From positions 10,160,729 through 10,224,728 of the forward strand of contig CM049314.1 of NCBI GenBank assembly GCA_026874595.1: DNA of 64,000 bases, in the 5' to 3' direction. The translations under genes and the position numbers were made by a program. Source of the DNA: Sipunculus nudus (lineage: Eukaryota > Annelida > Sipuncula > Golfingiida > Sipunculidae). The notes under the pieces were generated by a model. It worked only from the letters and a program-made list of their open reading frames with translations, ran no database searches and was not told the origin of the DNA. This document shows, piece after piece, positions 1 through 28,155 of the stretch (the stretch's first letter is position 1; each line of letters starts with the position of its first letter).

Positions 1-4083
<4,083 letters not shown>

Positions 4084-4152
<69 letters not shown>
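4084..4152. repeat. (AT)n microsatellite
   Basis: About 34 uninterrupted AT dinucleotides. Open frames across it on both strands encode alternating Tyr-Ile and are artefacts. Confidence 0.98.
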
Positions 4153-4155
<3 letters not shown>

Positions 4156-4440
4156 AGGGAAGAATGAGAATCTGGGAAGATCCGGAATCCTCCTGGGAAA
4201 AATGAGAATTCTGATTTTTCCCGGGAAATATGAGAATCCAGAGAAAGTATGAAGGGATTCCCATTCTTCCCGGGAAGAAGGAGAATTCTCATTCTTCCTG
4301 GGACAATTGATAATTCCAGTCTCTCCCGGGAAAATTGAGAATTCTCATTTTTCCCGGAGAGATTGGAATTCAGTTTTGAAATTCACACCTGGGGAAAAAT
4401 GAGAATTCTCATTCTTCCCGGGAAGAATTGGAATTCTTGA
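4153..4440. repeat. Nested palindromic repeat around CCCGGG and GAATTC
   Basis: Degenerate tandem units alternate two palindromic centres, CCCGGG and GAATTC, joined by arms such as GAGAATTCTCATTCTTCCC and its complement. Several copies are visible between 4190 and 4435. The array lies directly between the AT microsatellite and the left end of the large interspersed element at 4461. Confidence 0.85.
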
Positions 4441-4460
4441 TGCCAACTTAACTCTTTTAA

Positions 4461-7400
4461 TTTTTAGCTCAGCTGACTATGAGTCATCTGAGCTATAGTC
4501 GTGGTCCATTGTCCGTCGTCCGTCCGTCTGTCCGTCCCTCCGTCTGTCCGTCCGTCCGTCCGTAGATGTGGCACGTTTTGAAACCGTAAGACCTAGGAAT
4601 CCAAAATTCAGCATAATGTTAGATGTCCCCAAGATCTCCTACCAAGCCGAAAACTGGGTCTTTGCGACTTCATTCCTTTGAGAAATTAAGGAAAAACCTC
4701 AATTTTTTATTAAAAACCTATTTTCACACTTCAGGACTGCCTAATATCAAAACCACTCATCTGTTTTTCGTCATATTTCCTATAAATAATCCTCTATATA
4801 ATTCCTATGTATATGCCAGAAATTAGGTCTGTATTATATAATTTAAAAAAGTTATGGGCCCAAACATAATGCATTTTGTAAATAATCAGGAAAGAAATTT
4901 TATCACTTAACACAAAACTTGTTAAAGCTAAGCTCTTTTTTTCCAGTAATATTTCTTTTATTAATCAAAATTAAATTTTATACCCAAAATTAGATCAAAA
5001 TCTTTAAAATTTTTTAAAATATTAGCAAAAATAAAAAATTGGTACCTTAAATTTTGCCCAACTTTGACCATGGCACGTTTTTTTGCTGTAACTGCTGTGG
5101 ATTTAATTTTCACAGCATGTTTTATTTAGCATTTCAACTGTTAACATTAAAAATTTGAAACCAGTTGATCAAAAACTGTAGATTTTATTCAAGTTTTCAA
5201 GCACCATGTCACATATTGCTAGTGTTATGCAGTTTGCTAGAGCTCAGCTCCCGAGCTTCAGCTCTAAGTTCCTTAAATTTGGCATACAGTTAGATGATCT
5301 CCAAAATCCCCTACCATGCCAAGAATTTGGTCACTAGGACTTAATTCCTTTGAGATATCAATGAAAAACTTCATTTTTCCATTAAAAACCCATTGTTACA
5401 CTTTAAGACTGCCTAATATCAAAACCACTGATCTGACTTTGATCATATATAATATACATATTTTTCTATACATTCGCTATGCACATGCCAGAAATGATGT
5501 CAGTATTGTGTATTTTTTTTAAGTTATGGGCCCAAACATAATGCTTTTTGTAAAAAATCAAGAAATATATTTACTCCCTTAACAAGGGCATTGCTGAAGC
5601 TAGAGATTTTTTTGTCAGGGATGTAACATTAGTTAATCAATTGAATCATTCAATTGAATACCCAAAATTAGTTCTGAATTTTTCAAATTTTATAAGTTAT
5701 TAGTATAAATATAAAATTAGTACCTTAAATTTTGCCCAACTGTGACCATGGCATGTTTGTTTCCCGTGAGCACTGTTGATATAATTTTCATATCATGCAC
5801 ACATAAGGATTTCATCTTTGTAGTTTAGAAAGCTGAAAGAAATTGGCCAAATACTGTAGCTTTTATTAATGTTTTTTATGAGACCCTGGTAGACTTTGGC
5901 TCTCTCCAGCCCCTCTTGAGTCACCTGTATGTTGACCTTGTTGACCTTTCATCAAATTATGCACGCTTGAGGCGAGAATCCAGGCAGCTTATGGCCAGCC
6001 ACAGTTGATCCAGGTGTCCAACCCAACTCATCTAGTAGTTTTAACCAACAACATAGCAATAAACAATAAATTAATAAATTTTTATTGGTTTTTAATAACA
6101 AATTAAAGAAAAATAGAAAAGGAATTTGTTAGTTTATAATAACAGGAAATTAACTTGCAGTTACTGATGATATAAGAATCTTGTATCGATGGGTAGAATG
6201 TCACATATTCCAAATAACACCATGCAGTCACCTATGGCATTTTTCAGTTCATTTTTAATGATAAAGAAGTAAATCATATTATTCATTACTAATCATTAGG
6301 GATTATATGAAGGAAATTAATGATAGACAAAGATGCAGTTGATAATATTAATCTAGATTCCTACTGTGTCTAGTGTGTACATTGATGTGAAATTAGTCCA
6401 AAATGAATTTTTTACAGTTATTTTTAATATAAATAAAAGCCATAAAACCAGGTACTTATGATCATTATTTAAATGTGTGAATTTTGAATATTCTGGATTC
6501 TCAACATCATTGTTTGGTGAAAACTGAATAAATACCAGACATGGTGCAAATACTTTGTAATTGTATTTAAATACGAATATGATTATGTACTCCATTATAA
6601 AATTTCTTGCATAAAGAATGGGAATTCAGGTAAAAATGAAAGTATATGAATACTCGTGCAAATACTTTCAAAATGTATTCATGAATGCATTCATGAATAT
6701 ATTCTTTAATATATTTTAATAATCATATCAGTTATATTTCATTTTAAAAAATCAAAAGATTCTCTTATTATTTTTAATAAAAATTATATTTGGGACAATA
6801 TTTGTAATTTTTTTAGCTCAGCTGACTATAAGTCATCTGAGCTATAGTCGTGGTCCATTGTCCGTCGTCCGTCCGTCTGTCCGTCCGTCCGTCCGTCCGT
6901 CCGTCCGTCCGTCCGTCCGTAGATGTGGCACGTTTTGAAACCGTAAGACCTAGGAATCCAAAATTCAGCATAATGTTAGATGTCCCCAAGATCTCCTATC
7001 AAGCCGAAAACTGGGTCTTTGCGACTTCGTTCCTTTGAGAAATTAAGGAAAAACCTCAATTTTTTATTAAAATCCTATTTTCACACTTCAGGACTGCCTA
7101 ATATCAAAACCACTCATCTGTTTTACCTCATATTTACCATAAATATTCCTCTATATAGTTCCTATGTACATGCCAGAAATTATGTCTGTATTATTTAATT
7201 TAAAAAAGTTATGGGCCCAAACATAATGCATTTTGTAAAAAATCAGAAAAGATATTTGATCACTTAACACAAAAAATGTTAATGCTATGGACCTTTTTTC
7301 CAGTAATATAACTTTAATTTATCAAAATTAAATTGTATACCCAAAATTAGATGAAAATCTTTTAATTTTTTTAATATATTAATAAAAATAAAAAATTGGT

Positions 7401-9411
7401 ACCTTAAATTTTGCCCAACTTTGACCATGGCACGTTTTTTTCCTGTAAGTACTGTGGATTTAATTTTCACAGCATGTTTTTGTTAGCATTTCAACTGTTA
7501 ACACCAACAATTTGAAACCAGTTGATCAAAAACTGTAGATTTTAATCAAGTTTTCAAGCACCATGTAACATATTGTTTACATCAAGCTAGTGTTATGCAG
7601 TTTGCAAGAGCTCAGCTCCCCAGCTTCAGCTCTTAAGTTCCTTAAATTCGGCATACAGTTAGATGTCTCCAAATGCCCTACCATGCCAAGAATTTGGTCA
7701 CTAGGACATTCGAGATATTAATGAAAAACTTCATTTTTCCATTAAAAACCCATTGTTACACTTCAAGACTGCCTAATATCAAAACCACTGATCTGACTTT
7801 AATCATAAATAATATACATAATTTTCATTCTCTATGCACATGCCAGAATGATGTCAGTATTGTGTAATTGTTTTAAGTTATGGGCCCAAACATAATGCAC
7901 TTTGTAAAAAATCAAGAAATATATTTACTCCCTTAACAAGAGCATTGCTGAAGCTAGAGATTTTTTTGTCAGGGATGTAACATTATTTAATCAAGATTCA
8001 ATTGAATACCCAAAATTAGTTCTGAATTTTTCAAATTTTATTTAGTATAAATATAAAATTAGTACCTTAAATTTTGCCCAACTGTGACCATGGCACGTTT
8101 GTTTCCCGTGAGCACTGTTGATATAATTTTCATATCATGCACACATAAGCATTTCAGCTTTTTATTTTAGAAAGCTGAAAGAAATTGGCCAAAAATTGTA
8201 GCTTTTATTAATGTTTTTTATGAGACCCTGTCAGACTTTGGCTCTCTCCAGCCCCTCTTGAGTCACCTGTATGTTGACCTTGTTGACCTTTCATCAAATT
8301 ATGCACGCTTGAGGCGAGGCATACATGGAATCCAGGCAGCTTATGGCAAGCCACAGTTGATCCAGGTGTCCAACCCAACTCATCTAGTAGTTTTAACCAA
8401 CAACATAACAATAAACAATAAATTAATAAATTTGTATTGGTTTTTAATAACAAATTAAAGAAAAATAGAAAAGGAATTTGTTAGTTTATAATAACGGGAA
8501 ATTAACTTGCAGTTACTGATGATATAAGAATCTTGTATCAATGGGTAGAATGTCACATATTCCAAATAACACCATGCAGTCACCTATGGCATTTTTCAGT
8601 TCAATTTTAATGATAAAGAAGTAAATCATATTATTCATTACTAATCATTAGAGATCATATGAAGGAAATTAGACAAAGATGCAGTTGATAATATTAATCT
8701 AGATTCCTGCTGTGTCTAGTGTGTACATTGATGTGAAATTAGTCCAAAATGAATTTTTTACAGTTAATATAAATCATTATGATCATTATTTAAATGTGTG
8801 AATTTTGTATATTCTGGATCCTCAACATCATTGTTTGGTGAAAACTGAATAAATTCCAGACATGGTGCAAATACTTTGTAATTGTATTTAAATACGAATA
8901 TGATTTTGTACTCCATTATAAAATTTCTTGCATAAAGAATGGGAATTCAGGTAAAAATGAAAATATATGAATACTCGTGCAGATACTTTCAAAATGTATT
9001 CATGAATGCATTCATGAATATATTCTTTAATATTATTTGAATAATCATATCAGTTATATTTCATTTTAAAAAATCATATGATTCTCTTATTATTTTTAAT
9101 AAAAATTATATTTGGGACAATATTTGTATTTTTTTTAATAAATAGTTAAACTCATATTATATGTTCTGCTTATAAGTTATATGGCCAAGTCAAAATCTGT
9201 GTGACAATAGTACTCCATTTGTTAATAAAATAAATGAAATCAATCCTCTTCCCTGTTTCCAAAGGTACTATCAAAATCATAAGCTAAACAACAACAACTC
9301 ATAATACAGCTTATATTTATTACCACACAAATCCAGCATGTGCCTCATTTCTAAATAATATTTTTTTATCATATATAACAGCTGAGCGTCGTGACCCATA
9401 GGTCCCTTGTT
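4461..9411 (+). mobile_element. Pearl/Helentron-like non-autonomous element, tandem two-unit copy
   Basis: The left end is a hairpin (AGCTCAGCTGACT paired with AGTCATCTGAGCT) followed by a (CCGT)n-rich tract. The right end carries CAGCTGAGCGTCGTGACCC and stops at CCCTTG near 9410. Inside are two head-to-tail copies of a unit of about 2,355 bp, the second beginning with its own left end at about 6811. Each unit holds two diverged core repeats about 670 bp apart; the landmark GTTATGGGCCCAAACATAA falls at 4851, 5523, 7208 and 7877. There is no transposase or Rep/helicase frame, so the element is non-autonomous. The architecture matches bivalve 'pearl'-type elements; assignment to Helentrons is an inference. 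Confidence 0.8.
6811..6920 (+). repeat. Internal element left end with (CCGT)n tract
   Basis: A second copy of the left-end hairpin begins in a T-run at about 6811, followed by CCGT/CTGT tetranucleotides to about 6920. It marks the junction between the two 2.35 kb units and is longer in CCGT copies than the first left end at 4500-4563. Confidence 0.9.
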
Positions 9412-10637
<1,226 letters not shown>

Positions 10638-11605
10638 TGAATTGAGTTTTAGACCTGTAACCAGTTGACTGCTCTTACCATCTCAGCTATCATGGTTAAA
10701 TGGCATCTGTTTATTTTTACCTGAGCAAGCTGAAGGGACATAGGATCATATCAATGGTTGACCCACTCTGTGATTTAATTGGGTTATATTTTCAATAAAA
10801 TCTTGGTATTTTAATGATCTATAGAAGGTAAAATATTTTTAATTTCTGATTTAAAATAAAGTAGAAAATATGATCTGACATTGGCATTGGTTTTAATGAA
10901 GATTTAAGTTAAATTAGACTACCATAACCTGTCTATATACATTTAGTGAAACATACAATTAATGTGTGCTTTAAATAACCAAAGGAGTGGACAAGAAATT
11001 TTAACCTTACCTTACAATGGCTTATTGTTCTGTTTATTTAAGTACTCAGTGAGCCATAGCAATGTTGATATTATGCTTGGATAAGCTTAGTATTCACAGT
11101 TTAGAATCAAATGGGAGGATTCACTTGGATTACCAATACTTGAAATATGGGAGGATTCACTTGCATTACCAATACTTGAAATATGGTTTGTCTACAAACA
11201 GACTGTTAACCAATATGAGTTATATGTTTTTAAACCTATTGAAAAAAAAAAACAAATTTAGAATTTAGTAAAGAAACCAGTGTGGCACCAAAGGTGTGTA
11301 TAAATCCTGTCTGATAAATGGTAATTTAAGTAAACTTGATTGGGACACACAGGTGACAGGCTGAACAAGAGTAAAGTGTAGAGGTGCCTCTCACTCAAAT
11401 TTGACTGTAAAGAATGCATGGATGCACGCATCATTTGTTCTTGAGGTGATCTTCTGCTATAATTATACAAGGATAGTGATGCAGATACCGTGGTCCATAG
11501 TTTGAGCAACCCCAAGATCAAACACAACTACGATTACATTATGTTAATGACCATTTTTTCCCTTGCATTGATAGCTTTACAGTAAAATGTACCTTGACCA
11601 AGCAA

Positions 11606-11622
11606 CCCCCCCCCCCCCCCCC
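11606..11622. repeat. Poly(C) run
   Basis: Seventeen consecutive C residues inside the Rab6 intron. Confidence 0.97.
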
Positions 11623-12749
11623 TGTTTTGAGAATACTGACCCCCAAAATTTGGTAAAAATTCACAGTTACACCTGCTTTGAAAGACTTTTGAAAAAATAA
11701 CAGACCACTAATTCTAAAAAATGAGCAATCATTTTAGATATTGCATCAGTTTTGATTGTTAGTGGTCACAGTCAATGATAGATGGTTTTGTTTGTGCTCC
11801 CAACATGTACGGCCATTTCAGCAGGATGCAAATGACAGTAACAAATTGATATACATGAATGGTCAACTAACACTTCCTATGAAGAAAATATTCAGGAATA
11901 ACAAGTTTAAATTAAAAAAGGAGCTTCATTTCTAAGTGAAATAAGGAGCCTTAATTCAAAGTTTAATGTAGCATGAAAGAATTGCATAACTGATGTATGC
12001 TGTCATTTGGTTAACAATTCAAATATCACTCAGACACTGCCTTCTTATTTCATATTACCAGCTTATGAATCAACTGAAACAAGATTCAAATGATATTCAG
12101 TTTTCAGTCCCTTGATCAAACAACCACCTTCAATTACTGATCATTTGTCTTTGGCAGAAAGGGTGGTCACTCAAAGCAGGGACTATTGAATAAGTGGAAT
12201 AGATGTATATTATGTACTTGGCCTGGACATGATGATCATTGATAATACATAATACACTGTGTTTCTGTTGCTTTATCTTGAAACCACTGTGTTAAGGTTG
12301 GCAGCTTAAGAACAGCGTGGGTTCATTTTAAAGGTGCAGCTGACACAGGGATCTATTTTTGACCGACATTGATCCAGTGTGACTGTACTTTTACACTTCA
12401 TCAGAGGGTTTCTGCCACAGCAAAAAATGTTCCGATGCATCAGGGGCAAACAATTCAAGCAGATGGAAAGTGGGATCAGATGGATAAAGGGACGGAAGTG
12501 TGACCACGTAGCATGGAGGATTGGACTTCCTCTTAACACTTCCAAAAAGTTCATGAATATCCAATCATTAGGCTCAGCATTGATTTTTCGCTCCTTGCGT
12601 TATATTCAGTGATGGTATTAAACAAATATCCTTTACATCTTCCTTTGCCTACCCAAATACGATGCATATAACCATCAGTAAAATGATTCAAGATTGTGTC
12701 GTCTATACCTCAAGCCATGGCTGGCTGATGTCATGAACAAGAGGTACTG

Positions 12750-12855
12750 ACACTGTGCTGTCATTCACATGTCAACTCTCATACATCAGCTGTCACATAT
12801 TAGCTGTCACACATCAACTGTCACATGTCAGCTGTCACATTTCAAGTGTCACATA
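12750..12855 (+). repeat. TGTCACAT/CAGC short minisatellite
   Basis: About six imperfect copies of a 16-18 bp unit built on CAGCTGTCACA or CAACTGTCACA, within an intron. Confidence 0.75.
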
Positions 12856-15800
12856 CTGATATGATCCTGTCTGGCTAGCCATCATGAGAATATAAAGTGG
12901 GCTAAACACATATCAGTATTACATTGTGCAACATGTTGCACCACATATTTCTTCAAACATCTTGCCCGTAAATATTTCTTTAAACACAACCCACTGACAC
13001 ATACACAACATGTGCCTTAAATAACTCTTCGCTTTTTTCATGTAAAGTGGCCTGCAATATTGAACCTAGATTTTGACCACCTCAGCATCCCTCTAGTCCA
13101 TTCCAGCACCCCTGTCCACCTGTTTTTTTCGCAATTATTTTTTTTGCGAATCAAAGAACACCAAAACGTTTTTACCTTTGGGCAGAAAGAGAAAAAATGT
13201 AATTAACTATTATGGTAATAATGGCATACCTTGTGTAATTTTCCTGTAAACAGTTTAAAACCATTTATGTGTAACTAGTCTTTTCTGTAGCAACATTTTG
13301 CCACTAATCTGTGAAATAGGCATATATGGGAATAGAAATGAATTCATAATAGATGTGACATACTAAAGAGGCACCAACATTCACGGGACCAATAATCAAG
13401 AGCTGCCGACCTCTGTTTAATGTGAGACTTGTATTCTCCTCGTGCTTCACTGTTACGTCACATTACTTTATATCTGTATCCAAGGAGGATAAACAATGGC
13501 CACTTATCAGGGAAGCCATGAACCTTGGATATATATGAGACATGTCAACCAGGATGTAAGTAAATATATATCGTTGGTAGGAAAGGTACCAAAAATTACG
13601 CTTTTGCCTCTTTATGCCATTGGTGCAAATTTTGTTTGGCAGGTTGGTCTTATGTAGAGATAATCATAAAAAATCAGGTCGACAGGGGGTGTGGAACAGA
13701 AATCAACTTTTGACGTTGTCCTACAGTCCTGTTGGTCAAACACATTCCCGAGTATTTATAAATATATGTAAGGCTGCTTGTATCATGGATGCGAGTCAAA
13801 TATGATCCAACATGGCATGGCATGCAGTCCATACCTAAAAGGTGGACAGGATTTATTTTGCTACATTGTTAGAAGTTGATGAGATGGAATATCCATTTGT
13901 CCAAATGGATGCTCAAGAACATGCAAATCTGAGCATTGTCAATTTAAAAATTAAATTAAAATGTGCTATAGGTATAGACAGGCATGCAGATGGTAAGACC
14001 AGACTGATATCAATAATTTTGTATTGTGTAAGTTGTGCATTTAGTAGGATGAGAGGAATACAGATACACTGTCTTATGTAATAGAGGATAAGAAGTAAAA
14101 ACAAAAGTCAGGACATTCCAGAAACTACAGAAAAAAATTTGTGTGGTCCCATATCTGATATTGGTCAGTATATGCTTGGGACATATTATCCAGAATCTAA
14201 TGTTCTCATTGACCATTTTGTACATTTGACTACCAGCCTTGGGTGAGCATAATGTGCTGAATTGCCACATTTTCTGACTCAGCCAGACATTCTGTACTCC
14301 GCCATCCTGACCCAGAGAGTGTAGCTAAATCCCTGTAACCAGTAATGTATATTACTGGTTGTCAGGCTGTGTATTGCACCAAAGGGAGTTGGTTGATGAG
14401 ATCCAAGACAAGCTCACCCTCGTCTAGCCCTCCTTCCACTCCGCAGACCAATTGCATGGTCGGAGCAGACCGTTTCTTCTCTCGGGGATTCACTTGGAAA
14501 TTGGTCTTTCACGTTTGTTGGTTCATACACAAGTCGGGCAGACATGATACTCGGTTTGGGGTATATTGAACAGTCGATCCTTCATGCCCTACTGGTGATG
14601 GCCATATTAATAAGAAAGGCGTGATAATCCAGCATATAAATATATATCATGACATGGAATAAGGTCTAGTACAAACTGAAATTCGCCAGTAGAGGTTTGA
14701 ATTCTACCCTTTGGTGGATACCAGAATTCATGTCCGTGCCAGTCAAATGTATTATGTCAGGAGGGATGGAATTTCCACCATAACAATTTAAGACGGCACA
14801 AGCAGCCCATCAGGTTCCAATGGAAGAGTTCAGAAATTCATCACTGAAAATAGATTTGCTATTCTGCTGTAAACCACTTGGTTTTGGAATTAGACTTTTT
14901 TGGAGAAACAGCAATACAATAATCAAAATGTATGAATATAAACTCCTGCCATATTTCAATCTCTGTGACATATCTGAACATGTGTAGTAAAATTTTAATA
15001 TTGGTTTTGGTATCATGCAGAAGAGGTGGGCTTTTCAGTGGTTAACTAATAAAAAATAACACCGTTTATTACATATTCAGATGGGTATTCCTTACAAGCC
15101 CATTTGACTTTCTGAGTACTGTTTTATTTACACATTTTCACAAATATATTCTCAGTTATATCAAGAAGTCCAGACACAAGGGACGGTCAAATTATGGATG
15201 GTGCTGTTATTTATTTGGAAAAAGCCCCAAGGAAAAGACCAATAAATTTTCCACTGGCCTTGCGTATTGATGTATTTATGTTCCTTTATGATTTATACAA
15301 ACTAAAAAATAATATGGTTAATGGTTATAAATGAAACATGAAAGGATAGGATGCAGAGTTATCATTTGAGAATATTATAAAAGTGATGAAACATTGAAAG
15401 AATATAAACAACAGTACCAATATCCAAAACAGACCATATCAAGCCGTGTGTCATTTTTTACTGGGTTTACATTGCCATCTGAATGTCATAGCTTGCGTTA
15501 CTACTGTTTTGCTGTCAAAACAGATGGCAAGGGAGTCTGGGTAATTCATGAATGAGGTCATAAAAAGGCAGGGCAAGTTGTGATAAAACAACAAGGCAAG
15601 ACGCAATGCCATGCCACAAGAAAGGTCAAGGTATCATTTAGATTGAGGCTTGTATGGTATGGGAGGAGATGCATGGATTTTTTAAGTGAATTTGGATAAA
15701 GATTGTTTTATAATCATATTAATTGACTAATAACAATAAGTTTGTTATATTATTATATCATGGTGTTGCTACTGCTGGTGGGAAAGTGGCTGTATAATTT

Positions 15801-18546
15801 AATCTTCTCTTTCTCCATTAATTTCAAATAAGTAAACAGTTAATTAAAGAAATCAGTTTCCTCATGTTGACTTCCAAGGTGCAGATGGTTTCTGCTCAGG
15901 AGAAGTGTGAAAATCATTAGATTTACCGGTAATCATCACACTGCTTTTGGGTATCATTACTGTACCAGTATTTAATTTATACACATAACCAGATATGCAT
16001 CTATATGTTCATTTTTGGACATATTATGATTTTGTGAAATGTTGCTCTTCCCTGCTGCTTGCACATGTTAAAAAAACTGCCCGAGTATCCCCTGCATAAA
16101 AGCATATGCCAGGTAGCTCCAGATTTCCTGTTAATGGAAAGTTTCAAATATAGAATTTTGTTGTTGCAGGACTTAATAACAGTTGTCCATTAAGGCTGCA
16201 ATATTTCACATTAATGATCAGTTGATCCAGTTGATCTATTGGTGGCTAGACTGGCCAGGATAAAGAGATCAAAGATTGTTTTTATATTACATCCATCAGT
16301 GATTCACCAATTACCCTTGTTTATGCCCCTCCCACTTCTCTCCTCCATAGCTACTGAATTCAGGCTTTATAACTGAAGGCTAGAGGAGAATGCACCTCGA
16401 GAAAGGACATTGTTTATATTAATGTGCAATGTTGAAGTGATTAGTTGATGTTTGAAGAACTGTTCATAGAAATTGTCAGCACAGCTTCAGTGATGGATCT
16501 ACCATGAAATATTAACATTTCATTGATTAAGGATCTGTAAATTTAGTGTACAATTTTAGTTTCAGCACAGCCATGCAAAGTTATATCTGTATCAAATTAA
16601 CAGTGGTGAAGTCAAAAGAAATGCCACGTGTTAACTGTGTTTTATCTGTCTTACCAGTACCATATCTAATAAAATGTAATACCGGTGCAGATTTGAAATA
16701 AACTAAAACTATACAGTTTATGATATCAGATGATGAGGATTATATATATATATTTTATTATATTGATTCCTGTCAGAGCTGTGTGTAATCATGTCAGGTC
16801 TCCCTACATGGTTTAAAATATTGATAAATAGCACCAGCTTTAGTAATGACAAATAAAGATTAAAACTCAGATTGCTTACCTCTCACAGTACCTGTCCCGT
16901 TCTCACATCAAGGTTCATGTAGAAGTTAATCAATCGTTAATTAACCTAAGGCTCACCCTTGACAAAATTTCATTTGAGGACTTTTGGAGAAATTATGTAT
17001 CCAAATCTATCCCTAAAATGTTCCCAGTCTGCCATGAAATGTAATTACATGTACTACCTCTGTGGCTCATGGCCCACCCTTTCTCAGAGTGTCATAGAAA
17101 TGCATTCAGAACCTTTTGAAGTACAGTTGAATGGACAAAGAGAAAAAGTGGATAAAACAGACAAACAGCTAATCTCTAAAAATGGTTTAAACTATGAATA
17201 TTAATTTTTGTATTTGTGTGTCACTTAAATCTGAGTTGTATTGGTTTTGTGTCTAGTTATGCCCCTTGTTCTGTCAGTCAAGGCCTTCTTTTATCATTTT
17301 TAATAAGTTTAATAATCACATAATATAAGGCATCCAACCTTTGCTGGAGAACGGACATTTTAAAATGAAGATATTGTGGTACGTATAAGTTTACACAGGA
17401 AAATTTGTTTCCTCCTCCTTCACCATTTCAAAATATTGCAGCATGCCTTTCACTGAAAATATTTTCAAACTATAAGGATAAATGTCATGTTGTGAATTTA
17501 AATGGAGAATAGAATAATCATATTTTAATAGAGAATCAAAGTGTCATGGCATCTGCAACAGCCTACAGCCCTTTGATAGTTGTCTTTTTAGCTTGTGCGT
17601 ATAGAGGCAGTAGATCACTTCTGGAGTTCCTTATGTGGGACCTTCAAAGGTTTGGATTGCGGCTGGTATCAAAGCTGTTGCATTCTAGAGCTCAGATTCT
17701 GTAGTCCTGACCTCCCCCTGCCACCTAAACCACCCTCCAGGCAAGTACTGACATTCACCCATACTGTATAGACTCGTCCACATGATGCTAGACACCATCA
17801 TATTTTATTTTTTCTGAATCCTCCAGTAGATGTATGGACCCTTCACTCAACCTGGTATCAGTGAGGTTCTGACTAGGGTCATATTGACCCTCTGGCATTA
17901 CAACCAGATTACTAGCGCCAGAGTGTCATGACACCTGTCTGAGGATCGCATTATAAGGCCTTATGAAGATGCAAATATTTTTCGTCATTTCTGACAAAGC
18001 TTCATGGGCTACAGGTACACTGTCAATCAACATTAACAAGACCATTCGTTAGCATTTTTTGTGTGCTTTCTAAAAATACCAAATATGAGCCAGAAAAGTT
18101 CCTTTTTAAACCAGCACATTGGTAAACCCCTCGGCATGTTTGTTGAATTTATGACCGCATGAACACAAGCATGGCTCGCACGGGTTACAGGACGCAGGCA
18201 ACTTGCAGGCGACACAGAAAATGACCGGTGTCCATGGAGATGGTGTTTCAGTTTGGGTTGCGAGTTCACATGTATACTATTGTGTTTATTCACCATTCTA
18301 AGCATAATATTGAGATAATGGGCCATTTACCACAATATGAATGCAACAAGATAAAAGACCACTGCGATACATTCCTCCATATTACTAGTATCGCGACTCG
18401 AGTAGACTTACCAGCCCAATTATCTGATTGCCTACTGAGTCAGGTTGTCACGGCTAGGTTCTGACTGATATTTTTACAATTGTGATTTCCAGTAGTTTTG
18501 GAACAGCCTTGAGATTAACTCAGAGGTTATGATCTATAAGTTTTAA

Positions 18547-28091
<9,545 letters not shown>

Positions 28092-28155
28092 TTGTTCAGT
28101 AGGGTAGCTAGAGCTTTGCTTAGACGGGAAATGGAGCAACAAGAGGTAGAAGACC
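28092..28155 (+). CDS. Rab6: Rab6 alternative penultimate exon (form A, divergent)
   Basis: A 64-nt segment preceded by TTTTTGTAG and followed by GTATCCTTT. It has exactly the length, entry phase (0) and exit phase (1) of the canonical exon at 31312-31375, and the same nine intron bases follow it. The product is LFSRVARALLRREMEQQEVED. Against the canonical exon, 9 of 21 residues are identical, clustered in the LF-RVA-AL helix start and the final ED. Joined to either terminal exon it keeps the frame through the prenylation cysteines. It replaces the PGM turn with a charged stretch rich in Arg then Glu/Gln, altering the end of helix alpha-5 and the hypervariable tail. I infer a mutually exclusive exon. 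No transcript evidence is visible, and a decaying exon copy remains possible. Confidence 0.72.

Noticed and set aside
4623-8458. Several open frames of 60-80 codons with mutual similarity
   Set aside because: They lie inside the repeat element's core units and resemble each other only because the units are copies. None has a protein motif.
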